Part shown: piece by piece, positions 57,508 to 64,000 of the stretch
How the letters are laid out: each line of letters begins with the position of its first letter
Position numbering within the stretch: the stretch's first letter is position 1
Assembly: GCA_029202545.1 (NCBI GenBank)
Contig: CP119311.1
Span: 1,488,001-1,552,000 of the forward strand
Direction: 5' to 3'
DNA length: 64,000 nt
From: Candidatus Pseudobacter hemicellulosilyticus
Lineage (GTDB): Bacteria > Bacteroidota > Bacteroidia > Chitinophagales > Chitinophagaceae
The notes under the pieces: model-generated
What the model was told of the DNA's origin: nothing
Databases searched by the model: none
Seen by the model: the letters and a program-made list of their open reading frames with translations, nothing else
Translations under genes and position numbers: made by a program

Positions 57508-58986
57508 ATGCTAAAGAGGCTACCCCTTTTTGCTGGCCGTACCGTACGGCCAGGCAATCTTGTTTTCCTGTTGCTGGTCATTGCCCACTTGCAAGTGAAT
57601 GCGCAATGCACTTTGAACAACCTGGATCTTGTAACATTCCCACCGGTATCCGGCACCAGTTTCCGATTTACCGGCTATCTCCGCCACCTGCCGGCTGATT
57701 ATGCAACAGCCACCACCCAAAAATATCCGCTCATGATCTTCCTGGGAGGCCAGGGATCACAGGGCAATGGCGGCTCCGCAGAGATCTGCCGCCTGCTCAC
57801 TGATCAGCCCGATAACCCGGCGGGTTATATCAACAATGGAACCTGGAATGGGACCGGCACCGCCAATGGAGAAACCTTTTCGTATATCATGCTGGCCGTT
57901 CAATACAATTACTGGGACCGGCCCTTTGGCTTTGGCCAGAAAATAGACGACCTCATCACCTATGCCATCAATACCTACCGGGTGGATACCAGCCGGATCT
58001 ACCTCACCGGTATGAGTTCCGGCGCCAACCTGGTGATGGACTATATCGGTGGCAGTGACGCCTGGCCCAGACGCCTGGCCGCCGCCGCCGTATCTTCCGT
58101 TTGCCATGACTCTCTGGTCACCCGCGGCGGCCCCGAGCGTATTGCCGCCGCTGACCTGCCCATTTATTTTGTGCATTGTACTGTTGATGAATCCTGCCCG
58201 GTACAGATCGCGGATGATTGGACGGCTGCCATCAATGCTATCAACCCGGATATTGTACGTTACACCCGCCTGGTGCCCCGAAGCGGCGGCAACCCGCCCT
58301 TCGATGGACTGAAGTGGTGCCAGGGCTGGGGACACGCTACCTGGCCTGTACTCTATACTACCTCAGAAAGCGCCGCCAACGCCTGGCCGCCCAATATGTA
58401 TAACTGGTTTGCCGCGCAGGCCCGCACCATCACATTACCTGTAACCCTCCGGGATTTTTCTGCCAGGCTGGTCAACGACCGCGTACAACTGGAATGGATC
58501 ACGGCGCAGGAGATCAACAATAAACAATTTACCATTGAAAGGGCCGGCGCCGACCGCCAGTTCCAGCCCATCGGCACCGTAGCCGGGGCCGGGAATTCAA
58601 CTACCACCAAAGCGTATCGCTTCACTGATCCCAGCCCGCTGGCCAACCTCAGCTATTACCGGCTGGTGCAGACAGACCTGGACGGCAAAGAACAGCGCTT
58701 TGATATCCGGTACATCGTGAACCGCTCCGGCGCGTCCTCCCTCATTGCCATAGCAGGCAATCCTTTCAATACATCCCTGCAGGCCTATATCAGCCTGGAT
58801 AAACCACAGCAGGTGACCATCACCCTGACCGATGTAAATGGAAAAGTTTTGCTGAACCGGCAAACAAGGTATGCGCAGGGCGCCACAGCCCTGGAGCTGC
58901 CTACCGCCCGGCTGCCGCGCGGCGTCTACCTGTTGCGTGCTGCCGGCGAAAGCCTCTCGGAGGTACATAAAGTTGTGAAGGAGTAA
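57508..58986 (+). CDS. Secreted alpha/beta hydrolase (esterase) with C-terminal sorting domain
   Basis: A 492-residue protein. A signal peptide ends in LQVNAQ. The hydrolase part (about 40-305) has the GxSxG nucleophile elbow LTGMSSGANLVMDYI (Ser170), DESCPV near the expected Asp and a His in GWGHATWP, as in PHB-depolymerase-like and feruloyl esterase-like enzymes. Two beta domains follow (ITLPVTLRDFSARLVNDRVQ, then the end VNGKVLLNRQTRYAQ ... RGVYLLRAAG), which look like a type IX secretion sorting domain. Substrate unknown. Alone on this strand, convergent with the glycosyltransferase gene. Confidence 0.82.
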   Translation: MLKRLPLFAGRTVRPGNLVFLLLVIAHLQVNAQCTLNNLDLVTFPPVSGTSFRFTGYLRHLPADYATATTQKYPLMIFLGGQGSQGNGGSAEICRLLTDQPDNPAGYINNGTWNGTGTANGETFSYIMLAVQYNYWDRPFGFGQKIDDLITYAINTYRVDTSRIYLTGMSSGANLVMDYIGGSDAWPRRLAAAAVSSVCHDSLVTRGGPERIAAADLPIYFVHCTVDESCPVQIADDWTAAINAINPDIVRYTRLVPRSGGNPPFDGLKWCQGWGHATWPVLYTTSESAANAWPPNMYNWFAAQARTITLPVTLRDFSARLVNDRVQLEWITAQEINNKQFTIERAGADRQFQPIGTVAGAGNSTTTKAYRFTDPSPLANLSYYRLVQTDLDGKEQRFDIRYIVNRSGASSLIAIAGNPFNTSLQAYISLDKPQQVTITLTDVNGKVLLNRQTRYAQGATALELPTARLPRGVYLLRAAGESLSEVHKVVKE

Positions 58987-59058
58987 GCCGTTTAATCCGA
59001 TAGATCACGCCGATCATCCTTTATTATCCCGCACTGGCTAAAAACCTTTGCGGGATAT

Positions 59059-59120
59059 TTTTTTGGACGAACCAGAGGGCTGGTTGTGCTTGTGTGCAGG
59101 TTTGTTTTTGGAACGAACCA
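59059..59120 (+). repeat. Two copies of the dispersed GGACGAACCA motif between convergent genes
   Basis: TTTTTTGGACGAACCA at 59059-59074 and TTTTTGGAACGAACCA at 59105-59120, about 46 bases apart in the 145-bp gap between two converging genes. May act in transcription end or RNA decay. Confidence 0.65.
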
Positions 59121-59131
59121 GGAGGCAAGTC

Positions 59132-60577
59132 TCAATGTTGACGCGCTATCAGCGCGTCAACAAACGCTTCTACAACTTTTCTATATTCTTCCATACTGAA
59201 CGCCGGTATGGCAAATTCAAACTGTTCTGCTGCTGTAATAGCCTTTGCCAGGCTGAAGCCCTCCTGTGCAGCGCAATACGCCAGCCTTTCCCGGTGCAGG
59301 TGCTGACCCAGAAATTCCTGTTCCGCCTGTCCGGGAGTTGGGATCAGGATAGCTTTCCGCCGGAGCTTCAGCAGGTCCATAACGGTAGTATAACCTGAGC
59401 GACTGACGATCAGCGAGGCATGTTCAATCAGGGTCTGCAGGTGATGCGCCGGCAGGTGATTGAAGACCGCCAGTTGTGGCCTGCCCGTCAGCGGCGGCTC
59501 CTGCTGGCCCGGCAGGGCCCGGACCAGGGCCACCCTGCCCGGGAATTGGTTGATCTCCTCCAGCAGGATATTTTCCAGCCTGCTCCGCTGTGGCTCGGGG
59601 CCGGAAAGGATGATCAGCAGTTCAAAGTGGATGCCGGTCGATTGGCCGCTGGGGACATCCCGCCAGGAAGGATAGTCGCCCCGGCTGAGCTTCGGCTGGT
59701 GACCATTGTCCAGCGAGGGATGGCCGAAGAGCCCGGCTGGGCTAAGGGAATCAAACAGGATCTGTGGCAGCTGCGGGGAGAGCGGCTGGTCCTGCGGACC
59801 TGTCTTTTCCGGTTTCGCTACGGGGGAACCAGTGCCCTGGTCCTGTAAAATTGTTGGCGGATCCGCATTTTCAGCATTTGCTGCAGGGGGATCCAGGGCC
59901 TGATCCGGCAGTCCCGCCAGCGGATCCTGGCCATAGAAGTCCTGTGCCGGGGCTGAGCGGGCCTGGAACCTGCTCAGGCCGCCCAGGTAATGGACCGGCA
60001 GTCCCGGCAGCCTGCCGGGATGGGACAGGGAACCGGCCAGGGAAGGCGCTGTGGCATAGTCCGGCACCCAGCAGGCCGTAAACCGGCGGATAAACCGGTA
60101 ATTGAGCCGCTGCGCCAGCCAGTCGGCCAGCGGGCCAAAGCCCGTCTTCACCGCCAGCTGGTGGGTGATAAATATGGAGGGGATACCGCGGGCATACAGG
60201 CCAAAACGGTTATCAGCAATAATGGCGTCTACCGGATTTTGCTGTAAAAAGCCTTTTAACCAGCGTTGCTCTTTCCGGATACTGGCATAGAGCCGGGGAA
60301 GCTGCCAGAGCAGGCGGGCCAGGGTACCCCGGCGGCTATGGCCATAGCGGAGGTTGGCGCCCGCCAGGTCAACAAAGCTGATATGGGGGAACTCGGCCCG
60401 CAGAAGGGCCTGCTGGCCTGGGTTTCCGGCCACTGTCACTGTGCAGCCACAATCCTGCAGGGCCTGGATCAGGGGGATACAGCGGGTAGTATGACCCAGG
60501 CCCCAGTCCAGTGCTGAAAGCAGTATTAAGGGTTTATGATTATTGGTGTTAAATTTGATAGTTTTACACAAACGCAA
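59132..60577 (-). CDS. MurG-like (GT28-type) glycosyltransferase with a long insertion
   Basis: A 481-residue transferase. The N-terminal Rossmann half starts ILLSALDWGLGHTTRCIPLI and includes VDAIIADNRFGLYARGIP and SIFITHQLAVKTGFGP. The C-terminal half has HFELLIILSGPEPQRSRLEN and the donor-site stretch ASLIVSRSGYTTVMDLLKLR and AILIPTPGQAEQEFLGQHL, typical of GT-B enzymes of the MurG/UGT group. Between the halves (about 215-315) lies about 95 residues of Pro/Gln/Asp/Ala-rich low-complexity sequence not seen in the family's usual about 370-residue form. Donor and acceptor unknown. Confidence 0.85.
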   Translation of the reverse strand: MRLCKTIKFNTNNHKPLILLSALDWGLGHTTRCIPLIQALQDCGCTVTVAGNPGQQALLRAEFPHISFVDLAGANLRYGHSRRGTLARLLWQLPRLYASIRKEQRWLKGFLQQNPVDAIIADNRFGLYARGIPSIFITHQLAVKTGFGPLADWLAQRLNYRFIRRFTACWVPDYATAPSLAGSLSHPGRLPGLPVHYLGGLSRFQARSAPAQDFYGQDPLAGLPDQALDPPAANAENADPPTILQDQGTGSPVAKPEKTGPQDQPLSPQLPQILFDSLSPAGLFGHPSLDNGHQPKLSRGDYPSWRDVPSGQSTGIHFELLIILSGPEPQRSRLENILLEEINQFPGRVALVRALPGQQEPPLTGRPQLAVFNHLPAHHLQTLIEHASLIVSRSGYTTVMDLLKLRRKAILIPTPGQAEQEFLGQHLHRERLAYCAAQEGFSLAKAITAAEQFEFAIPAFSMEEYRKVVEAFVDALIARQH

Positions 60578-60623
60578 ATAATAATTTGTACGTAAAATAG
60601 TTTAATTTAGTAAAGCGTCAAGT

Positions 60624-60767
60624 ATGTGTAGAATGATGAGGCACCCTTTGCTGTTGATAATAATTTTAATAAGTCTCGTCGCCGTGAGTTGCAGTTCGGC
60701 CAGAGGAGTTGGAGGTTCGTCTAAAAAATGCGGCTGCGGTTTGAACAGAGGCTTTGTAGGTTATTAA
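60624..60767 (+). CDS. Very small lipoprotein with CGCG tail
   Basis: A 47-residue ORF too short for most callers. MRHPLLLIIILISLVAVSC forms a signal with a lipobox (AVSC, Cys at about 23), followed by SSARGVGGSSKKCGCGLNRG and a short end. Three Met codons lie at the start (60624, 60633, 60636). After processing, about 25 residues would remain with two further Cys. Followed 14 bases later by a second small gene on the same strand. Confidence 0.55.
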   Translation: MCRMMRHPLLLIIILISLVAVSCSSARGVGGSSKKCGCGLNRGFVGY

Positions 60768-60781
60768 AATCCGAAATAGAA

Positions 60782-61030
60782 ATGAAAACGCCTAATCGCG
60801 ATTTGCTTGTCCTGGTGAAAGACGATCACCTGACTGAAAAGGCTATGGAAAATGAGTTGGAGCAGTTGAATCAATTGTTATTTGAATTTGAAACTGTAGA
60901 CAACTTTTGCGTAGCACATGAAGTATTCGACCTGAATAAATACAGGATCCTTCATGATGCTAAACTTATTCGTAAACTGATCGGTGAGCCGGAACTGACG
61001 CCCTTCGTTTTTATCTGTAACAAGAACTGA
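60782..61030 (+). CDS. Hypothetical small protein
   Basis: An 82-residue soluble protein from the ATG at 60782 (MKTPNRDLLVLVKDDHLTEK); the earlier in-frame start at 60728 overlaps the small lipoprotein gene. Helical, with NELEQLNQLLFEFETVDNFC and a C-terminal LIRKLIGEPELTPFVFICNK. I recognise no family. Ends before a strong bidirectional terminator. Confidence 0.6.
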   Translation: MKTPNRDLLVLVKDDHLTEKAMENELEQLNQLLFEFETVDNFCVAHEVFDLNKYRILHDAKLIRKLIGEPELTPFVFICNKN

Positions 61031-61054
61031 TCTCCCCCAAAATAATTTGTATAA

Positions 61055-61087
61055 AAAAGCGCCTGTTTCAAAGAAACAGGCGCTTTT
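61055..61087. terminator. Bidirectional terminator
   Basis: AAAAGCGCCTGTTTC-AAA-GAAACAGGCGCTTTT, 15 perfect pairs with A-run before and T-run after. Serves the small plus-strand gene and possibly the minus-strand aminotransferase. Between it and 61229 lies one more dispersed motif (61211-61225). Confidence 0.9.
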
Positions 61088-61228
61088 GTTTTATGTCGTG
61101 TTACGGAGTGATCACTTTTTTGTTGAAGGCAGCTTCACCCGTTGGGAGTGCTGTCAGCTGATCACTGTTTCCACAGGGCAGAGAGGGTCCACGCCCTGTA
61201 AACGCGGATAGGTTCGTCCCAAAATGTC

Positions 61229-62485
61229 TTATGACAGCTGCTTCAAAGCATTCCGCAGCTGTGTGATCATAGCGGGGATCTCTTCTACCTTACAGGTGCC
61301 TACGCTCAGCCGGTACCAGGGGGAAGACTTATCGGCGCCAAAAGCATAGAACGGTACTACCGCCAGCTTGGCTTCGTTCAGCAGGTAGGCGGTCACATCG
61401 GCCTGGTTCTCCAGTTTTTTACCGGTTGCTGTTTGTTTGCCGGCCAGGTCAAACTGGATGGTCAGGTAAATGGCTGCCTGCGGGGTAATGGCATCTACCG
61501 CAAATCCTTCCTGTTTCAGTTGCTGCAGCCCTTTGTAAATGCCCACCAGCCTGCTTTCCACGGCTGTTCTGAACTGGGACAGGTACTCGTCAATAGCTTC
61601 CCGTTGGGGAAGGAATCTGGCCAGGGCCTTCTGTTCCGCCATGGGCGCCCAGGCGCCTACATGACTGAGGATGGCTTTCATTTTATCCATGATGATCTTT
61701 GGACCAAAGGACCAGCCCACCCGTACACCGGTAGCGGCAAAGACCTTACTGATGGCGTCAATGAAAACAGTGTATTCCCGCATGGCCGGGCGAAGGGTCA
61801 CAGGGTTATGGTGGCGGATCTCGCCATAGGTCAGGTGCCAGTACATCTGGTCGTACATGACATAGAGCTTTTTATCGGAGGGGCTGCGACGGGCATTTTC
61901 TTCCAGCACCAGGTCGCAGATAGCGGTCAGGTCTTCAGCAGTGAAGGTAGTACCCGTTGGGTTCTGCGGTGAGCAGAGGGCCAGCAGGGTAGCGCCTTTG
62001 ATATATGGGCGCAGCTGTTCTACCGTGGGCATAAAATTATTGGCAGGAGATGCTTCCACCACTACGTGTTCGGCGCCTACAAAATGGGCGTAGTGGTTAT
62101 TGTTCCAGGAAGGTACGGCATAGACCACTTTATCGCCGGGATCGCAGACAGCCCTGAACAGGGAGTAGATCAGCGGTCGGCCACCGGCGGCAATCAGGAT
62201 CTCTGCCGGTGTATAGGTCAGGGCTTCGCGTTCCTCCAGGAAAGCGCCAATAGCTTCGCGCAGGTCCAGGTTGCCCTCTGCTGCGGGATAATTGGTCAGG
62301 TGCTGCCGGTAAGCCTCAATGATGGCTGTTTCCAGGCCGGCGGGAATGGGGAAAATAGCGGGATCAAAGTCGCCAACAGTGAAGTTGTAGATCTTTTCGC
62401 CCTGTCTGATCTTTTCACGGATCTCTCCGCCCAGTTTAACAATCTCTGACCCGATCAGGGTTTCAGCAAGGTGGCTCAGTTTCAT
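61229..62485 (-). CDS. PLP-dependent class I/II aminotransferase
   Basis: A 418-residue aspartate-aminotransferase-fold enzyme. Family stretches are IYNFTVGDFDPAIFPIP, HLTNYPAAEGNLDLREAIGA, LCSPQNPTGTTF (substrate Asn in NPTG), VMYDQMYWHLTY (Asp contacting pyridine N) and FIDAISKVFAATGVRVGWSF (Schiff-base Lys in SKVFA). The C-terminal WYRLSVGTCKVEE has the substrate carboxylate-binding Arg. Start is the ATG at 62485, two codons inside the TTG. A TAATTTTG -7 box lies at 62512-62505. Which amino acid it uses is not decided by sequence. Confidence 0.93.
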   Translation of the reverse strand: MKLSHLAETLIGSEIVKLGGEIREKIRQGEKIYNFTVGDFDPAIFPIPAGLETAIIEAYRQHLTNYPAAEGNLDLREAIGAFLEEREALTYTPAEILIAAGGRPLIYSLFRAVCDPGDKVVYAVPSWNNNHYAHFVGAEHVVVEASPANNFMPTVEQLRPYIKGATLLALCSPQNPTGTTFTAEDLTAICDLVLEENARRSPSDKKLYVMYDQMYWHLTYGEIRHHNPVTLRPAMREYTVFIDAISKVFAATGVRVGWSFGPKIIMDKMKAILSHVGAWAPMAEQKALARFLPQREAIDEYLSQFRTAVESRLVGIYKGLQQLKQEGFAVDAITPQAAIYLTIQFDLAGKQTATGKKLENQADVTAYLLNEAKLAVVPFYAFGADKSSPWYRLSVGTCKVEEIPAMITQLRNALKQLS

Positions 62486-62504
62486 CGGCAATAGTTTGAG
62501 CCCG

Positions 62505-62512
62505 CAAAATTA
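62505..62512 (-). promoter_or_regulatory. -7 box TAATTTTG of the aminotransferase
   Basis: Exact TAnnTTTG on the minus strand, 19 bases before the ATG at 62485. Confidence 0.55.
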
Positions 62513-62519
62513 CGCCAAC

Positions 62520-63803
62520 TCAATCATACTTGTTCAATAAGTCCACAATGTGGGCATCCACATGTGTGGCCGTATCGCTGAGCGGCTTACCAAAGAAATG
62601 CGTTTCATATTCGTTGCGGTAAACACCGGCGGCATGCTTGCCGGCAAATTCGGCTTTATTGAATCCCAGCTTCAGGGAATACACGGCAGCAGCAGCGCCT
62701 ACCAGCAGGTAGAAGCCGATATATACTTTAGCCAGGGACCGGAACACCGGCCTGGGCCAGGGCGTGCAGAGCAGAATGGCTGCAAACAGTGGGACCAGCG
62801 GGGCCCAGAAACGGGGATCGTAATAGGGCCAGTTCAGGATAATAAAAGCATAGAACAGCAGGTAGAGTTTGATATAGACCGGAATGCCTGCTTTCCTGGA
62901 TATGCACACCCAGGTGATCCAGCCCAGGAACAACAAGCCCAGTACAACGAACAGGGCTATGCCTGCGGTACCGGGCAGGAAGTCGAGCAGCTTGCCGGCG
63001 GGCATATTGATCAGCACTTCACCCAGTTCCCGGAAATGCAGCAGCAGGTTATCTATAAACAGCTGGAGACGGGAACCGCCTGCATAATTTTCTTTTAGTG
63101 AGCTGGTATAGGAAGTGACCTTGAGCTGCGTGGCGGAAAAATACATACCTGCCAGCAGGACCACACCGCCCAGGATCAATTTGAATTTATGCTTTTGAAT
63201 GATCGGGATCAGCTGCTTGCGGTGATGCCACAGGGCGCCCAGCACCAGCGCCGGCAACAGGGCAATGCCTACGGTGCGGGTGAGTACGGTGAACAGGCTG
63301 AACACTACAGCCAGACCCAGGAACAGGAAGCTTTTGCGTTGGAGGTATTGATGAAAGCAATACAGGGAGGCGGAAGAAAAGAAGATATACTGCAGCTCAG
63401 ACAGCGGATGTACGGTGAATTTGATCATCAGCCAGTGGAACAGCAGGATCAGCGCATACAGGTAAGGATGCACCCTGCGGCCAAAAATGCGGGAAATAAA
63501 AAAAACAGTACCGAACAGGTAGATGCAGTTTACCAGTACAATGCTGAATGCACTGAGGATACCGAGCTTTGACAGGCCCACCAGCAGAAAAGTATAGCCA
63601 TAGGGCAGGAAATCTGTGGCGGCAAAAGAATCGGGCGGGCAGCCAAATTCAATGCAGTCCTTAATGTCATAATAACGGATAGAATCAAAATGCAGGTGCA
63701 GCGGAGTAAAGCAGCCGGCCAGGTAGACCAGCGCCATGCCGATAGCAGTAAGCATGAACAACCTGTCCTGCCAGGCAGGGAGCGGATTGGGTCTGGGATC
63801 CAT
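62520..63803 (-). CDS. Polytopic membrane protein, GT-C-like
   Basis: A 427-residue protein from the ATG at 63803 (MDPRPNPLPAWQ). About ten hydrophobic segments, for example FMLTAIGMALVYLAGCF, FSIVLVNCIYLFGTVFFIS, KLILGGVVLLAGMYFSAT and ALFVVLGLLFLGWITWVCIS. A long first periplasmic loop includes DSIRYYDIKDCIEF, as in the GT-C mannosyl/glucosyl transferases. Function not recognised further. It follows the methyltransferase gene with a 13-base gap, so the two are probably co-transcribed, perhaps for surface polysaccharide or lipid modification. Confidence 0.7.
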   Translation of the reverse strand: MDPRPNPLPAWQDRLFMLTAIGMALVYLAGCFTPLHLHFDSIRYYDIKDCIEFGCPPDSFAATDFLPYGYTFLLVGLSKLGILSAFSIVLVNCIYLFGTVFFISRIFGRRVHPYLYALILLFHWLMIKFTVHPLSELQYIFFSSASLYCFHQYLQRKSFLFLGLAVVFSLFTVLTRTVGIALLPALVLGALWHHRKQLIPIIQKHKFKLILGGVVLLAGMYFSATQLKVTSYTSSLKENYAGGSRLQLFIDNLLLHFRELGEVLINMPAGKLLDFLPGTAGIALFVVLGLLFLGWITWVCISRKAGIPVYIKLYLLFYAFIILNWPYYDPRFWAPLVPLFAAILLCTPWPRPVFRSLAKVYIGFYLLVGAAAAVYSLKLGFNKAEFAGKHAAGVYRNEYETHFFGKPLSDTATHVDAHIVDLLNKYD

Positions 63804-63816
63804 ATGTTGGATAATG

Positions 63817-64000
63817 TTAAACGGGTTTACGGCCAATGGCAATCACGGACAGGCCCATTGAATTGAAAGTGACCCTGTCCAGCAGCCGGAAGGCCGGAAC
63901 TAATGAATTGTATAATTTCAGCTGACCGGCGGGGATCATTTTCTTCTTCAGGATACCGCCGTTCACGAACCAGCCGGCCATGCCCATGACATTGAAGTAT
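63817..64000 (-). CDS. SAM-dependent methyltransferase, 3' end only
   Basis: The window edge cuts the gene; the last 60 residues are visible. They read NVMGMAGWFVNGGILKKK, then QLKLYNSLVPAFRLLDRVTF and end SVIAIGRKPV. This resembles the C-terminus of class I SAM methyltransferases found in sugar or lipid modification clusters (loop NxLGxxGW, LYNxLVPLxRxLD, GLSxIAVGRKP). The catalytic domain is outside the window, so this is based on the tail only. Confidence 0.6.
   Translation of the reverse strand, partial: YFNVMGMAGWFVNGGILKKKMIPAGQLKLYNSLVPAFRLLDRVTFNSMGLSVIAIGRKPV

Overview
The window comes from a chromosome of the phylum Bacteroidota, most likely family Chitinophagaceae (Chitinophaga or a relative). 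This rests on SusC/SusD outer-membrane pairs, an ECF sigma/FecR pair feeding an STN-domain SusC, a probable type IX secretion sorting tail, GH144 glucanases, and promoters with a TAnnTTTG -7 box. There are two tRNA genes, no rRNA and no CRISPR array. The host DNA is moderately GC-rich; the block at about 4.5-13.9 kb is clearly AT-richer.

Layout. 1-4.4 kb: a TonB-dependent siderophore-type receptor, a decayed gene, a small membrane protein, a DoxX-like protein and an unknown small protein. 4.5-14.03 kb: an accessory region abutting tRNA-Asn(GTT). It is divided into four cargo segments by four degenerate repeats. Three of these carry a hairpin and a stretch resembling the 3' end of the tRNA-Asn gene; all four carry the 3' end of one unidentified ORF. 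Cargo is an AAA/DUF4143 ATPase behind three perfect palindromes; a frameshifted TIR-domain gene; a DUF1508/DUF2188 stress-protein cluster divergent from a sigma-like regulator operon; and a DNA methyltransferase plus probable restriction nuclease followed by an ISAon1-type IS. No recombinase gene is present. 14.7-29 kb: a large hybrid histidine kinase, hflX with a Rieske protein, a 67-bp tandem repeat, a beta-barrel protein, a lipoprotein, a LytS/LytR-like two-component pair, a cupin, an AraC regulator and a CAU tRNA.

27.3-42 kb: a polysaccharide utilisation locus (ECF sigma, FecR, SusC with STN domain, SusD, two GH144 lipoproteins, a GH43-like/discoidin protein, an SGNH hydrolase and a GH3 beta-glucosidase). 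The gene set fits uptake and breakdown of beta-1,2-glucan: GH144 cuts the chain, SusCD imports fragments, GH3 trims them, and the sigma/FecR/STN relay senses substrate.

42-45.3 kb: two adjacent retropepsin-like genes (one with the catalytic Asp changed to Asn), a HAD phosphatase and small membrane-protein genes. 45.5-52 kb: the translation/transcription cluster rimP-nusA-infB followed by a SurA-like chaperone. 52.5-57.3 kb: purF between two closely similar NarL-type response regulators, then a SixA-type phosphatase. 57.5-64 kb: a secreted esterase with a C-terminal sorting domain, a MurG-like glycosyltransferase with an unusual insertion, two tiny genes, an aminotransferase, a polytopic membrane protein, and the 3' end of a methyltransferase gene. 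A short motif, TTTTGGACGAACC, recurs in intergenic gaps across the window.
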